Origin: Spirochaetota bacterium | GTDB taxonomy: Bacteria; Spirochaetota; Spirochaetia; SZUA-6 | Direction of reading: 5' to 3' | NCBI GenBank assembly: GCA_013151965.1 | Contig: JAADHF010000045.1 | Coordinates: forward strand, 1 to 64,000 | Length of the DNA: 64,000 bases | Part shown: in pieces, positions 34,326 through 44,474 of the stretch | How positions within the stretch are numbered: the first letter of the stretch is position 1 | Layout of the letters: each line of letters begins with the position of its first letter | The notes under the pieces: model-generated | The model's database searches: none | What the model was told of the DNA's origin: nothing | Seen by the model: the letters and a program-made list of their open reading frames with translations, nothing else | Made by a program: the position numbers and the translations under genes

Positions 34326-35948
34326 ATGATGAAACCGGATAAATTAAAAAGCAGAATTCTTTATATTTTCTTCGCTGTTCTTATTTTTTCTCTGCCGATG
34401 ATGCGGCTGGCAGCAGAGAAAAATTCCGATAAAGAAAATTCTGAAGAAGACAGAATCGTGATAGCTTTCGGATCGGGAAGCTGGAGCCTCGATCCGCTCC
34501 ATCTCTATACGACTGTCGGACTTCAGATATCTACAGGTATCTATGAGGGGCTTGTAACATATCATCCGTTTACTCTGGAACCGCTGCCCGGTGTTGCAAA
34601 GAGGTGGGAGATTTCCGATGACGGGCTTACCTACAAATTCTTCCTGCGCAGTGATGCTGTGTATAGCAACGGCGAACCGGTTACAGCGGAGGATTTTCGC
34701 AGTTCATGGCTCAGAATGCTTAATCCGAAGGCAAAAGCAGAGTATTCATTTTTATTCGATATAATAAAAGGAGCCGCCGATTACAGGAATGGGAAAACAA
34801 AAAATGCAGACGGGGTTGGAATAAAAGCGGTTTCGGAGAAGGAACTCGATGTGGTGCTTAATAAACCTGCATCTCACTTTTTAAAGATACTCTGCCATAC
34901 AAGTTTTGTCCCCTTAAATAAAAGATATATCAGGGATAAAAACTGGAACGGATCAGGTGTTATTGTCGGCAATGGCCCCTTCCTGATGTATAAAAGAACA
35001 AAGGGAGAAATTGTTCTAAAAAAAAATATGCTCTACTGGGATAAAAAGAATGTAAAAGTAGATACCATTCGAATAATTTTTACCGATGATACGAAGAAGA
35101 TTTCGAAGGAATTTAACAGGGGAGAAATCCAGTGGGCGGATGACTGGGATCCTAAACTTATAAAGGATACATCTAATATTATTGCCTATCCCCTGTTCGG
35201 AACAGGCTATCTATTCTTTGTGACGGATAAAAAACCCTGGAACGACTACAGAGTAAGAAGGGGTCTGGCGCTTATGGTGCCCTGGGGAAAATTAAGATCC
35301 GATAATTTTCGTATACCGGCTTCCACACTGGTTCCGTCTATTCCCGGGTATCCGAAGCTTGAGGGAATTGTTAAGCAGAATAAAAAAGAGGCGGAGAATC
35401 TGCTTAGAGAAGCAGGGTATCCTGATGGCAGGGGCCTTCCGGAAATAATTATTAAGGTTTCCAATTCCTCCGGTGCATTAAAAATTGTCAAAAGTATAGC
35501 TCAAATATGGCGTAAAGAGGTTTCTGCGAAAGTAACGATTAAAACGTATCCCTATGATGAATACCTTAAGGAGCTTAAAAAGGATGATTACACTATAGGC
35601 AGTGCAACATGGATCGGAGATTTTGCAGATCCTCTTACTTTTCTTCAGCTCTGGATGAGCGGAGGCAACTTAAATGATTCACGGTTTAACAGTAAAGAGT
35701 ACGACGGCATAATAGAAAAGTCGTACGGCGAGAAGGGCATGGAGAGATATAAACGCCTTGCCGAAGGAGAAAAAATACTTCTCGACCGGGCTGTGGTTCT
35801 TCCCCTTAATAATCCGCCCTCTTTTAATCTTATAAATCTCGAGTTAATCGGAGGCTGGTACCCCAATCCCCTTAATATCCATCCGTTTAAATATCTGTAC
35901 TATAAAACTGTAACACTGCCCCCGGGAATAGCCATGGGGAGAAAATAG
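34326..35948 (+). CDS. ABC transporter substrate-binding protein, family 5 (oligopeptide/dipeptide type)
   Basis: 540 residues. Signal segment KSRILYIFFAVLIFSLPMMR. SBP_bac_5 domain: VIAFGSGSWSLDPLHLYTTV, GLVTYHPFTLEPLPGVAKRWEISDDGLTYKFFLR, YSNGEPVTAEDFRSSWLRML, GNGPFLMYKRTKGEIVLKKN, and YDEYLKELKKDDYTIGSATWIGDFADPLTFL, the usual OppA landmarks. It should bind peptides (or another ligand) outside the membrane. No permease or ATPase genes are near, so it is an orphan that may work with an Opp system elsewhere or act as a sensor. Confidence 0.9.
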   Translation: MMKPDKLKSRILYIFFAVLIFSLPMMRLAAEKNSDKENSEEDRIVIAFGSGSWSLDPLHLYTTVGLQISTGIYEGLVTYHPFTLEPLPGVAKRWEISDDGLTYKFFLRSDAVYSNGEPVTAEDFRSSWLRMLNPKAKAEYSFLFDIIKGAADYRNGKTKNADGVGIKAVSEKELDVVLNKPASHFLKILCHTSFVPLNKRYIRDKNWNGSGVIVGNGPFLMYKRTKGEIVLKKNMLYWDKKNVKVDTIRIIFTDDTKKISKEFNRGEIQWADDWDPKLIKDTSNIIAYPLFGTGYLFFVTDKKPWNDYRVRRGLALMVPWGKLRSDNFRIPASTLVPSIPGYPKLEGIVKQNKKEAENLLREAGYPDGRGLPEIIIKVSNSSGALKIVKSIAQIWRKEVSAKVTIKTYPYDEYLKELKKDDYTIGSATWIGDFADPLTFLQLWMSGGNLNDSRFNSKEYDGIIEKSYGEKGMERYKRLAEGEKILLDRAVVLPLNNPPSFNLINLELIGGWYPNPLNIHPFKYLYYKTVTLPPGIAMGRK

Positions 35949-35949
35949 A

Positions 35950-35973
35950 ATGGTACCGGTACTATTTTTCTTT
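35950..35973 (+). terminator. Hairpin terminator shared by two convergent genes
   Basis: ATGGTA (35950-35955) and TACTAT (35960-35965), with one G-T pair, close a hairpin around the palindrome GTACCGGTAC, followed by TTTTTCTTTTG. It follows the plus-strand binding-protein stop by 2 bases. The minus strand also has a T-rich run after the hairpin, so it may serve the VOC gene too. Confidence 0.45.
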
Positions 35974-37011
35974 TGCAAATCTTAAAAGCTTCATCAGCAA
36001 CGGCGAAAGGGGTTTATTCTTCGGTCTTTTTTTAAGGTCGAAGTTCAGTCTGCCCCATATGGGAAAACTTGTTATCTCTGCAAGCTCGACCCATGTTCCG
36101 TCCGGATCGCTTACATAGGCGAAAAATGCGGAACTGCCTCCTCCCATATCAAACTTATCGGTATTCGCCTCTATTACAGGTCCTGCACCCGACCGGACGA
36201 GCTGTCTGTAAGTAGCTTCTATATCATTCACATCGAAGCAGAGTTCCATGATTCCCGAATCCCCCCATCCTCTTTTCCTGTACCTGTGAATATGCCTCCC
36301 CTTATCCGCATGAACAAGTTCGATCATTCCGCCTTTTAGGTAAAAGCTGAACAGGGAGGTGGGTTTTCTGTTCATTTTTAAAAGAATACGTCTTAAAGTC
36401 CCGCCGGCTCCAGGAATCCCGGTTAACCTTTTATCTTCCCCTTTATAATCATAAACAACCGTGTCGAAGCCGAGAATATCTCTGTAAAAGTGCAGTGATT
36501 TCTCCATATCGGAAACACCGACGGTCGGGAACAGTATCCCCCCTATGTTTGAATTCTTTTCGGACAGGGAGAATTCCGTATCCGGCAGCCGGATCAGGCT
36601 TAAAAGATTTCCCTCCGGATCATAAAAAAACAGCTGTTCGGGAAGAGTACCCCGGGATTCCGGGGGATTTATTATCCTTGTTCCCGATTCTTTTAAGTCG
36701 CTGTATGCTTTATTGATATCTTTAACTTTCAGTGCAATGGAAAGTATTCCCAGATCACCGTAATTAAAATCGGGGGCAGGAAGAGGTTCTTTTGAGAGAA
36801 ACTGAAATATTTCCACCAGGGCGCCCCCTAAGAGGTTAAGCGCTATGACAACCTGTCTCTCCTGAGGACCGCCGGTAAGTTTACCCATTCTCTCTGCAGT
36901 ACGCTGCGACCTGCTTAAAGGAACATCAAAATGAAGAACTTTTTTGTAAAAATCCCACGCCCTGTTAATGTCTTTAAATCCTATTCCTATATGCTGTAAT
37001 CCGTGTATCAT
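35962..37011 (-). CDS. Two-domain VOC (glyoxalase/dioxygenase) superfamily protein
   Basis: 349 residues with two tandem vicinal-oxygen-chelate domains: the first begins GLQHIGIGFKDINRAWDFYK, the second FPTVGVSDMEKSLHFYRDIL. Candidate metal ligands are His6 or nearby, Glu in ALVEIFQFLS, and GMIELVHADK / GTWVELAEIT in the second half. The length and arrangement fit ring-cleavage dioxygenases or methylmalonyl-CoA-epimerase/glyoxalase-like enzymes, but the substrate cannot be named. A C-terminal tail of basic residues follows (DLKKRPKNKPLSP). No ribosome binding site; a promoter at 37019-37047 predicts a leaderless mRNA. Divergent from the PanE-like gene. Confidence 0.83.
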   Translation of the reverse strand: MIHGLQHIGIGFKDINRAWDFYKKVLHFDVPLSRSQRTAERMGKLTGGPQERQVVIALNLLGGALVEIFQFLSKEPLPAPDFNYGDLGILSIALKVKDINKAYSDLKESGTRIINPPESRGTLPEQLFFYDPEGNLLSLIRLPDTEFSLSEKNSNIGGILFPTVGVSDMEKSLHFYRDILGFDTVVYDYKGEDKRLTGIPGAGGTLRRILLKMNRKPTSLFSFYLKGGMIELVHADKGRHIHRYRKRGWGDSGIMELCFDVNDIEATYRQLVRSGAGPVIEANTDKFDMGGGSSAFFAYVSDPDGTWVELAEITSFPIWGRLNFDLKKRPKNKPLSPLLMKLLRFAKEK

Positions 37012-37018
37012 GTCTGTC

Positions 37019-37047
37019 AGAATAATGATAAATTAAAGGATTGACAA
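37019..37047 (-). promoter_or_regulatory. VOC gene promoter predicting a leaderless mRNA
   Basis: On the minus strand, -35 TTGTCA (37047-37042), 17-base spacer, -10 TATTCT (37024-37019), then 7 bases (GACAGAC) to ATG 37011. No ribosome binding site. The same DNA reads TTGACA on the plus strand, but no -10 box lies at proper distance in that direction. Confidence 0.6.
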
Positions 37048-37075
37048 TACTTTATCAGATATTATGAGGGTCTTA

Positions 37076-38131
37076 ATGGTAAACGATAACTTGACAGTGG
37101 GAGTAGTCGGCTGCGGAAGCCTCGGAGGGGTAATTGCAGGCAAACTGTTTAAAAAACACGGTAGGAAATTATGGATTGTAAGCAGGAACAGGAGGATAAA
37201 CGGCACGATTCGGGATAAAGGCCTTGTTGTTGTAGAAGGTAAAGTTAAGGAAGGAAAAGTTGAGGGAGGTAAAACCATAACCACCGCTAAGCCGCTGGTA
37301 GTCGAATCACCGGCTGATATTGATAATCCTCTCGATGTGGTTATTGTAACAACAAAGCTCAATACACTTAACGATGCGGTAAAAACTATTCTGCCCTGCC
37401 TGTCGGAAAGCGGAAAGGTAGTTCTTATTCAGAACGGTCTGGAAGGGCTTAATTTAAAAGAGAAATTTGGCGCGGACAGGATTTTTATTGCCTCTGTGCT
37501 GTGGGGAGCATCTATGACGGAGCCCGGAAGGTACAGGGTGACTGCCCGGGGGCCCTTTGCGGCGGAAAAGGAGAAGGGTAGTAATGCGGCAAGTAATGTT
37601 CTTGCGGAAATATTTCCGGTTAAATTAACCTGCGATATTAAGGGTGTTTTATGGTCGAAACTGGCGGTAACTGCTTCTCTTACCTCGCTCGGAGCGGTAA
37701 CCGGCATGCCTTTCGGAAAACTCACGGAAAACAGGCGGATTCTTGAGCTAAGTTTAAAGATAGGCAATGAGGTTTATGCGGTAGCACGGAAGAGCGGGGT
37801 AAGGTTAAAAGCCCTGCCCGGTGTCCCCTTCGGCATAAATATTCCCCTTCTTCTGGCCGGAAAATTCCTTCCGCAAAAGATAAAGTACGCTCTTATCCGG
37901 CTTATAGGCAAAAAACACGGAGAAACGGAATCGTCGATGCTTGCATCCCTTAAACACGGCAGGAAAACGGAAATAGATTACTTAAACGGAGAAATCGTAA
38001 AACTCGGTGAAAGTTTTAATACGGAAACACCTGTTAACAGAAGAGTCGTAGAAATTGTAAAAATGCTGGAAGAGGGCAGGCTTAAACCTGATCCTGATAA
38101 TCTTTCCCTTTTTCGCTCTTTTGTCCGCTGA
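37076..38131 (+). CDS. Ketopantoate reductase family protein (PanE-like)
   Basis: 351 residues from ATG 37076, with GAGGG six bases upstream; an ATG 12 bases earlier is the alternative. NADP-binding motif VGVVGCGSLGGVIAGKL, then DVVIVTTKLNTLNDAV, LIQNGLEG and the C-terminal helical domain with WSKLAVTASLTSLGAVTGMPFG (catalytic Lys of the family) and SSMLASLKHGRKTEIDYLNGEIV. The enzyme reduces 2-dehydropantoate to pantoate in pantothenate/CoA synthesis; PanE-like proteins also act on other 2-oxo acids. The 3' end overlaps the TVP38 gene by 50 bases. Confidence 0.86.
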   Translation: MVNDNLTVGVVGCGSLGGVIAGKLFKKHGRKLWIVSRNRRINGTIRDKGLVVVEGKVKEGKVEGGKTITTAKPLVVESPADIDNPLDVVIVTTKLNTLNDAVKTILPCLSESGKVVLIQNGLEGLNLKEKFGADRIFIASVLWGASMTEPGRYRVTARGPFAAEKEKGSNAASNVLAEIFPVKLTCDIKGVLWSKLAVTASLTSLGAVTGMPFGKLTENRRILELSLKIGNEVYAVARKSGVRLKALPGVPFGINIPLLLAGKFLPQKIKYALIRLIGKKHGETESSMLASLKHGRKTEIDYLNGEIVKLGESFNTETPVNRRVVEIVKMLEEGRLKPDPDNLSLFRSFVR

Positions 38132-38909
38132 TATTCTGATTAGGACCGCACTTTTCCGTATCTTTCGATTTCGCCGGCTGTTTTGCTGCAGTGTTCTGCG
38201 AAAGAGATGCGATCCACAGCTCTAATTTTTCCCGAAAGAGAAATCCGATAAAAAAAAGGACAACGGCTATGGTGAATATGATCCCTGCGAATACCCATTG
38301 TTTGCCCGCGGCGGCATCACCCATCATAACACTTCCTATTATCCCCGGCAGACGCCCGGTTGTGGATATAAGGAGAAAGATGAGGATTTTCATGGGAGAA
38401 AGCCCTGCAATGTAGCAGAGTATATCCTTCGGGATCCCCGGTATAAGGAAGAGAAGGAAAAAGGCAAGTTTTGACCTCGGTGAAACTATAAGTTTTTCCA
38501 TCTTTTCCACCTGCCGGGGTTTAAAGATGCTGCGCACGAACGGGATTCCGAGTATCCTGGAAAGGTAAAAACTCAATGTCGAGCCTATTGCAATACCTAC
38601 AACGGAGAGGAGAATCCCGTCCGGTATGCCGAACAGGTAGCCTCCTGCAATTTGAGGGACTTCGCCGGGGATAATAAAAACGATAACCTGAAGAGCCTGC
38701 AGACCGATAAAGAGAAGCGGCGAAAGAATTCCGCCGGAGATTACCCATCTTTTAAGTTTATCGGGCGATGAAAAGATTTCCCATAACTGCCGGTGGAATA
38801 TGAAAACAAAGAGAAAAATAAGAACAAAGAGCAGGGGGAAAGCGATGATGGAAATAATATTTTTCCCCTTTTGTTTTTCTGCCTTCCTGCCGGTTGGTTT
38901 TTTGCCCAT
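38082..38909 (-). CDS. TVP38/TMEM64 (DedA-like) membrane protein
   Basis: 275 residues. Basic N-terminal tail, then about six hydrophobic segments. The family core is visible: VIFIIPGEVPQIAGGYLFG (re-entrant loop), GSTLSFYLSRILG, and LFLIPGIPKDILCYIAGLSP, with the Pro-Gly turns of the SNARE-associated/VTT domain. The C-terminal 40 residues are charged and cytoplasmic. VTT proteins are thought to move lipids or envelope precursors across the membrane; the cargo here is unknown. It begins 13 bases after the fused E1 gene and may be the last gene of that operon. Confidence 0.87.
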   Translation of the reverse strand: MGKKPTGRKAEKQKGKNIISIIAFPLLFVLIFLFVFIFHRQLWEIFSSPDKLKRWVISGGILSPLLFIGLQALQVIVFIIPGEVPQIAGGYLFGIPDGILLSVVGIAIGSTLSFYLSRILGIPFVRSIFKPRQVEKMEKLIVSPRSKLAFFLLFLIPGIPKDILCYIAGLSPMKILIFLLISTTGRLPGIIGSVMMGDAAAGKQWVFAGIIFTIAVVLFFIGFLFREKLELWIASLSQNTAAKQPAKSKDTEKCGPNQNISGQKSEKGKDYQDQV

Positions 38910-38921
38910 ACAAGAATAAAT

Positions 38922-41378
38922 TTACACCCCTTTTCTGTTTCTATAAAGGATATTTTCTGTTTTTTGAACAGTAGCAGGTCTATGGCCGGGCAGGGGGAGT
39001 ATCCTCTCGTGTATTGCATCTATAATCCATTCCTTCTGCGGAAAAAAATCCGGTTCCATCTCTGCAGACGGGGTTATCCAGTTTCGTGCGCCGATTATAG
39101 CCGGAGGAGCATCGAGATAGTCGAAGGCAAGCTGCGACACATTCGATGCGATCGTATGGAGAAAGGACCCTCTCTCGCAGGCATCCGATGCAAGAATAAT
39201 CTTACCTGTTTTTTTTACCGATTGTATAATAGTTTCGTAATTTAAGGGGTTAATAAACCGGGCATCTATAACCTCTGCGGAGACACCGTAATTTTCTTTA
39301 AGATCTTCAGCAGCTTCTACCGCCCTGTAAAGGGCCGCGCCTATAGTGAGTATTGTAATATCACTGCCTTTTCTCCGCACTGCAGGTTCGCCCTCCGGTA
39401 TTTCGTAGTACCCTTCCGGCACACCGCCGGAAACAAATATCTCCCCGGTATCGTAGAGCCGCTGGCTTTCGAAAAACACAACCGGATCGGAACCGTGAAG
39501 TGCAAGGTTGAGCATACCCTTTGCATCGTAGGGTGTTGCAGGGAACATTACCTTTAGCCCCGGTATATGTGCGGCGATGGATGTCCAGTCCTGGGAATGC
39601 TGGGCTCCGTATTTGTTGCCAACGGAAACCCTTAAGACAAGCGGCATCGTAAGTATCCCTGCAGACATAGACTGCCACTTGGACATCTGATTAAAAATCT
39701 CATCTCCTGCCCTGCCCATAAAATCGCAATACATAAGCTCCGCAACCACACGCCCGCCGCTTAAGGCATAACCTACTGCAGAACCTGCAATGGCACCCTC
39801 CGAGATGGGAGTGTTAAACAGCCTGTGATAAGGAAGGCTTTCCGTAAGCCCCCTGTAAACGGCAAAAGCACCGCCCCAGTCCCTGTTTTCCTCACCGTAT
39901 GCGGTCATTGTAGGATCGATGTAGAATCTGTGAATAAGGGCTTCGAACAGGGCCTCGCGGAATGTTATCACTTTAAGTTTGGGAAGCGGATTCCCCTCCG
40001 CATCGATTCCGCTCCTCGATTTCCGGCTTATGGACTTTACTCTGGGGTTGTCCTTTAAAGGAAGCAGTACTTCCGGCTCCCTGCTGCCGAATTTATCAAT
40101 TTTTTTATCGGAGAACATTATGCCGGAAATATATTCTCCCCGGACCCTTGGGGATATCTTAAGTGATACGGCTTTTTCCGCTGCTTTTGTAATTTTTTCT
40201 ATGATTTTCTCATGCATCTCTCTGCGTAGTTCTTCCGTTAAAAGGCTGTTTTCGGTAAGGTAGGATGCGTAATGTTCTATGCTGTCATTGTTCTTCCAGA
40301 GTTCTATTTCCTCTTTTGTCCTGTATGATGATGCATCCGATGGGGAATGGCCGGAAATCCTGTAGGTAACCGTGTCCATGAGGACAGGACCTTTGCCTTT
40401 AAGAAGAAGTTCCTTTTTTCTCTCAACTGCATCGGCTACTGCAAGCGGATTGTAGCCGTCCACGCGTTCGGAATACATATTTTCCGGGTTAACACCTGCC
40501 CCCACACGGGCTAAAATCTTAAAGCCCATTGTTTCCCCTGCCGTCTGTCCTCCCATTCCGTAAAAATTGTTAAAGAAGTTAAACATAATCGGAGGGGCTC
40601 CGCCCAAATTCTTATCCCATAAGGTGTGGTACTGGTCCATGGCTGCAAGGGACATAGCTTCCCATACCGGCCCGCAGCCCATGGATGCATCTCCGATATT
40701 TGCAATTACAATTCCCTCTTTCCGGTTTATTCTCTTATACAGGGCAGCGCCGACGCTGATATCTGCAGAACCGCCTACTATTGCGTTATTCGGCATACTT
40801 CCGAATGGGGCAAAAAACGCATGCATGGAACCTCCCAGTCCCATGTTAAATCCCGTTTTTCGTCCGAAGATTTCGGCAAGTGTTCCGTAGAGCACAAAAT
40901 CCTCTGCAAGTTCCTTAATGCTTCCCCTTTTCTCTTTTTCCACTACCTTAAGTATCGTTCCGTCTAAATAACTTTTCATTACCGACTCGAGCTCTTTATC
41001 GCTTAATTTGTCTATTGCAGAGTAACATTTTGCGAGGATTTCACCGTGGCTCCTGTGAGAACCGAATACAAGGTCATCCTTTGTAAGGTTCACGCTTAAG
41101 CCCGCGGCTGCAGCCTCCTGGCCTATGGAGAGGTGCGCCGGGCCATGATGTTTGTATTCGAGTCCCCTGTAGGACCCTTTGGTTTTTATGAAGTTCAGCA
41201 TTGTCTCGAATTCCCTGATTGCAAGCATTGTTTCGAATATCCTTAAGAGGGTTTTTTCTCCGTACTTTTTAACTTCGGTCCCGATATCGGGTTTATACTG
41301 GTTTAACGGGATATCCTTTATCTTTAAAAAACCTCTTTTTCGGACTTCTTTCGGGTCTATAAGTATCGATCTGGGCAT
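38922..41378 (-). CDS. 2-oxoacid dehydrogenase E1, alpha and beta subunits fused
   Basis: 818 residues. The first 440 are E1-alpha: [33 protein letters not shown], and the thiamine-diphosphate motif [15 protein letters not shown] ending NNFYGMG. A linker with repeated basic Ser/Lys residues (about 440-465) leads to E1-beta: [48 protein letters not shown], and LYDTGEIF. It decarboxylates a 2-oxo acid and passes the acyl group to lipoyl E2. The HSQDW and GQEA features fit the pyruvate/branched-chain/acetoin group; the substrate is not certain. AGGAGGAAA precedes the ATG; the E2 gene lies 68 bases upstream. No E3 gene follows. Confidence 0.92.
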   Translation of the reverse strand: MPRSILIDPKEVRKRGFLKIKDIPLNQYKPDIGTEVKKYGEKTLLRIFETMLAIREFETMLNFIKTKGSYRGLEYKHHGPAHLSIGQEAAAAGLSVNLTKDDLVFGSHRSHGEILAKCYSAIDKLSDKELESVMKSYLDGTILKVVEKEKRGSIKELAEDFVLYGTLAEIFGRKTGFNMGLGGSMHAFFAPFGSMPNNAIVGGSADISVGAALYKRINRKEGIVIANIGDASMGCGPVWEAMSLAAMDQYHTLWDKNLGGAPPIMFNFFNNFYGMGGQTAGETMGFKILARVGAGVNPENMYSERVDGYNPLAVADAVERKKELLLKGKGPVLMDTVTYRISGHSPSDASSYRTKEEIELWKNNDSIEHYASYLTENSLLTEELRREMHEKIIEKITKAAEKAVSLKISPRVRGEYISGIMFSDKKIDKFGSREPEVLLPLKDNPRVKSISRKSRSGIDAEGNPLPKLKVITFREALFEALIHRFYIDPTMTAYGEENRDWGGAFAVYRGLTESLPYHRLFNTPISEGAIAGSAVGYALSGGRVVAELMYCDFMGRAGDEIFNQMSKWQSMSAGILTMPLVLRVSVGNKYGAQHSQDWTSIAAHIPGLKVMFPATPYDAKGMLNLALHGSDPVVFFESQRLYDTGEIFVSGGVPEGYYEIPEGEPAVRRKGSDITILTIGAALYRAVEAAEDLKENYGVSAEVIDARFINPLNYETIIQSVKKTGKIILASDACERGSFLHTIASNVSQLAFDYLDAPPAIIGARNWITPSAEMEPDFFPQKEWIIDAIHERILPLPGHRPATVQKTENILYRNRKGV

Positions 41379-41446
41379 TGTTTTCCTCCTGCATGAATAA
41401 CTGATAAAAATAATGGTTTTATGATATTTACGTGCCTCTTCACATC

Positions 41447-42649
41447 TTAACCCGCAAGCAGCAGATCGAAATTCTCTATGGCTTTGCAGAGTGCACTCAG
41501 AAAGCGTGCTCCCGGAGCTCCGTCGATAACCCTGTGGTCTAAGGTAAGTGACAGCTGAAGGGCCGGGATAAACCGTACTTCATAGGTATCCGAAACTGTC
41601 TTGTCTGCAAAGACCGGCTTGGGCAGAATACTGCATACGCCGAGAATACCTGCCTGCGGCGGGTTTAATATCGGTGTAAAGGTTTCGATGTTTAAACTGC
41701 CTAAATTGGTTACGGTGAATGTTCCGCCTGCATATTCATCAGGGCGTATAGTGCCGTTTCTGCATGCATCCCTTAATCTTTTTGCTTCGGAAGCTAATTC
41801 TAATAATGAAAGCTTTTCCGCATTCCTGATGACAGGTACGATCAGTCCCCCCGGTGTATCCACTGCAAACCCGAGATCTACCGATTTTCTTTCCGTAATT
41901 TTACCGTCTGTTAAAAGGCTGTTTATATTGGTGTACTTAACTAAAGTTTTTACCGCGGCAAAAAGTACAATATCGTTTATCGTTATGGAAGAGAGAACCG
42001 GTTGTTCCTCCGCATTTTTAAGCCTCTTTCTGTATGCAAGTATCTTTCTTGCGTCAGCGGAGGCCGTGAGGGTGTACTGTGCACTGTTTTGAATGGATTT
42101 AAGCATTTTCTCTGCGGTTAATTTTCTGATGCCTCTTAAAGGTTTCTCTGTTTCCTGCGGCTCACCGGGATATTCTTCCGGGGGATATTCCTCCGAAATC
42201 TCCGCTGCCTTAACAGGACCCGTACTTATGCCGGCTTTTAGATACTGCTTTATATCACATTCGATAATCCTGCCTCCGGGGCCTGTTCCGGAGTAATCTT
42301 TAAGCCGCTTTAAATCGATGCCGTTCTTTTCCGCAAGTCTCCGGGCCCTGGGGGATATTTTTATCTTCCGCCGTGAAGTTGTTTCCGTTGTATCCTGACT
42401 TCCCAATTCGTCTTTACTGCCTATTAAGGCAATGGGATGCAGGACAGGAACATCGTCTCCTTCGGGGTGCAGTATCTTAACAAGTGTGCCCTCTTCGGTG
42501 GATTCTACTTCCAATGCTGTCTTGTCCGTTTCCACTTCGCAGAGGATATCTCCTTCCTTTACATAATCCCCTTCTTTTTTCCTCCATTCGATAATAATGC
42601 AGCTTTCGACGGACTGTCCTAACTGCGGCAGTAAAAATTCTCTTGCCAT
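41447..42649 (-). CDS. 2-oxoacid dehydrogenase E2 (lipoyl acyltransferase)
   Basis: 400 residues. Lipoyl domain 1-80 with the modified lysine K43 in VETDK43TALEVES; one E3/E1-binding domain (about 95-135: [25 protein letters not shown]); a Pro/Glu-rich linker; and the catalytic domain (about 170-400) with [20 protein letters not shown] and the active-site [17 protein letters not shown]. It moves the acyl group from E1 to CoA. A single lipoyl domain is typical of Gram-positive-like, branched-chain and acetoin complexes. Between the dehydrogenase and E1 genes, 31 bases after the former. Confidence 0.93.
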   Translation of the reverse strand: MAREFLLPQLGQSVESCIIIEWRKKEGDYVKEGDILCEVETDKTALEVESTEEGTLVKILHPEGDDVPVLHPIALIGSKDELGSQDTTETTSRRKIKISPRARRLAEKNGIDLKRLKDYSGTGPGGRIIECDIKQYLKAGISTGPVKAAEISEEYPPEEYPGEPQETEKPLRGIRKLTAEKMLKSIQNSAQYTLTASADARKILAYRKRLKNAEEQPVLSSITINDIVLFAAVKTLVKYTNINSLLTDGKITERKSVDLGFAVDTPGGLIVPVIRNAEKLSLLELASEAKRLRDACRNGTIRPDEYAGGTFTVTNLGSLNIETFTPILNPPQAGILGVCSILPKPVFADKTVSDTYEVRFIPALQLSLTLDHRVIDGAPGARFLSALCKAIENFDLLLAG

Positions 42650-42679
42650 AAAAAACTCCTGTAAACCTTAAACAGGTTT

Positions 42680-44380
42680 TTATTTTTTAGAATCTTCGAA
42701 AAACCGGCTGGATAAAAATCTTTTTTCCGCTTCATTTGTCCAGTATTTACCGTTTAGAAACAAAATTTCCAGATCCGGAATTCTTTTTGCAAGTTCTTCT
42801 GTGGAGTGTATACCCAGGTCCCTTGCATGAGGGTACACAACTACTTTGCCTGTATATGTTCCCTCTGTAAGTGCTTTAACTCCGGCAGATACGGAATGCA
42901 TATCCGTGACCGCAGAGAGAGATATATTTGTAGAAAGCCGGTCTGCCTGCACAAGATTTAAAGTATCTTTCATGGCAGAAAGCGGCGAACCGGAGGAACC
43001 TATGACATTTACATGCTTCTCTGTAAACACTTCCAGGGGAAATGATGCAAAGGTGCCGATGTTTACACCGGCAAAAATATTAACAACCCCTTCATTTGCG
43101 GAAAAGGGAACAGCCTGTTCTATTACGGAAGAAACAGGTACAAGGGAAATTATATCATCGAACTTTTGAGGAAATTCTTTACTGAGAAATGCATTAAATT
43201 CCTGTTTCGTAAGCTCTGCCGTATTTAAGTATATTATTTCGAGTCTGTCATTGATAATTACCTGGTCTATTCTGTTTTTAAGTGATTTAAGCCTCCGGGA
43301 AGAAAGATCGGTTACCAGAATTTTACCCGGCCTGTTGTCTGTCATAGCAGCCCGTATCACATGCATCTGGCCCATAGGGCCTGCACCGCCGATAAACCAG
43401 GCCGTACCTTCCGGTTTTAAATCGGTACGTGTATTTGCTCTGTAGGACTGTACTACCTTTCCGGTACCGGAACCGACAATTCTGATGTTGCGGTAATGAG
43501 CCTTGCCGATATCAACGGGAATTAACCCGGTATCCTGTTTTGCTGCATGAATACTGATAATCCCGCCAGGCTGCATCAGCCCGATGAGTCTTTTAAATTC
43601 CTCGGTACCGGGAATACCCGAATAAACTATGTCATCCATGCCGGACAGCGAATCCGTATCCTGTATTTCTTTAAGAATGTACCCATCTTTACCGGCCAGG
43701 CTCTCCAACCTGCTTCTATTCGATTCGGTTAAATTTTTATGGTAAATTGTTTTAAAACTGCGGTTTTCCAGCCCGGACAGGTCCAGATCGATCTGGTTTT
43801 CTTTTGAGCCTGTAAACAGAATTATTCCTTTTTCTTCGGGTTCTGTTCTTCTCTTTGTCTGATATGCGGCTACAACACATGACCATGGTTCCACAAGTGC
43901 AGCTTCCGCATATCCGGTATTTACCTGCACAGGTATCAGGTAACAGCCCTCATCTCCGTCGATAATTTCCCTTCCCAGGATAACATATTCGGAGAATGCT
44001 CCGGGAAGTACGTAACCGAAGGCAACGGATTTGCCTTTATAGTAAACATCCGCCTGTACAATATACCTCTCACCGCATTTAAAGGAATCCTTTCTTTTAT
44101 CACCAACTCCTACAATAGTCAGAGAAACCTCATGACCCGGTGTTACAGGATTTTTCTTTAAGTCTCTGTTTTTTATCCTGGGGTGTTCATCTCCTGCTTT
44201 AATCAGTTTAACATCAGAGAAACATATCCCCACGGCATCGACTTTTGCAATAAGGTCATCTTCGGAATATTCGGGGAAGGGGATTGTATCCGGCTGCCCG
44301 CTGTTTCCGAAATTTTCAAGGCCCCTGCCTTTTAGCTTCCATATGAGTATTTTGTCCGGTAATTTTTCACAAATTTTCAT
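42680..44380 (-). CDS. Medium-chain (zinc) dehydrogenase with an extra Rossmann-like domain
   Basis: 566 residues, about 200 longer than usual MDR enzymes. Catalytic GroES-like part 1-185 with zinc ligands in VGICFSDVKLI and PGHEVSLTIVGVG and the EPWSCVVAAYQ segment shared with sugar-acting members such as sorbose-1-phosphate reductase. Then a Rossmann-like domain (about 190-320) that lacks a GxGxxG loop, and a proper one (about 325-490) with FIGGAGPMGQMHVIRAA and ILVTDLSSRRL. The four-Cys structural zinc loop is absent. The DeoR regulator upstream suggests a sugar, polyol or acyloin substrate. The gene is followed by E2 and E1. Confidence 0.8.
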   Translation of the reverse strand: MKICEKLPDKILIWKLKGRGLENFGNSGQPDTIPFPEYSEDDLIAKVDAVGICFSDVKLIKAGDEHPRIKNRDLKKNPVTPGHEVSLTIVGVGDKRKDSFKCGERYIVQADVYYKGKSVAFGYVLPGAFSEYVILGREIIDGDEGCYLIPVQVNTGYAEAALVEPWSCVVAAYQTKRRTEPEEKGIILFTGSKENQIDLDLSGLENRSFKTIYHKNLTESNRSRLESLAGKDGYILKEIQDTDSLSGMDDIVYSGIPGTEEFKRLIGLMQPGGIISIHAAKQDTGLIPVDIGKAHYRNIRIVGSGTGKVVQSYRANTRTDLKPEGTAWFIGGAGPMGQMHVIRAAMTDNRPGKILVTDLSSRRLKSLKNRIDQVIINDRLEIIYLNTAELTKQEFNAFLSKEFPQKFDDIISLVPVSSVIEQAVPFSANEGVVNIFAGVNIGTFASFPLEVFTEKHVNVIGSSGSPLSAMKDTLNLVQADRLSTNISLSAVTDMHSVSAGVKALTEGTYTGKVVVYPHARDLGIHSTEELAKRIPDLEILFLNGKYWTNEAEKRFLSSRFFEDSKK

Positions 44381-44430
44381 TTTTTCTCCTATAAAACGTC
44401 AACCGAAAATCAGACTCGGCTTTCATATTT

Positions 44431-44451
44431 TATTCCGACTAAACCGGAATA
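44431..44451. repeat. 7-base inverted repeat between the DeoR gene and the dehydrogenase gene
   Basis: TATTCCG (44431-44437) and CGGAATA (44445-44451), perfect, with a 7-base loop. No T-run follows on either strand, so it is not a terminator; it may be an operator or an mRNA-stabilising hairpin between the two cistrons. Confidence 0.45.
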
Positions 44452-44474
44452 TTCTCCTTAATTCTTTAAAGCGG

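Noticed and set aside
37041..37065. TTGACA (37041-37046) with TATTAT (37060-37065) as promoter of the PanE-like gene
   Set aside because: The spacer is only 13 bases, too short for normal promoters; the same DNA fits the VOC gene on the other strand with a 17-base spacer.
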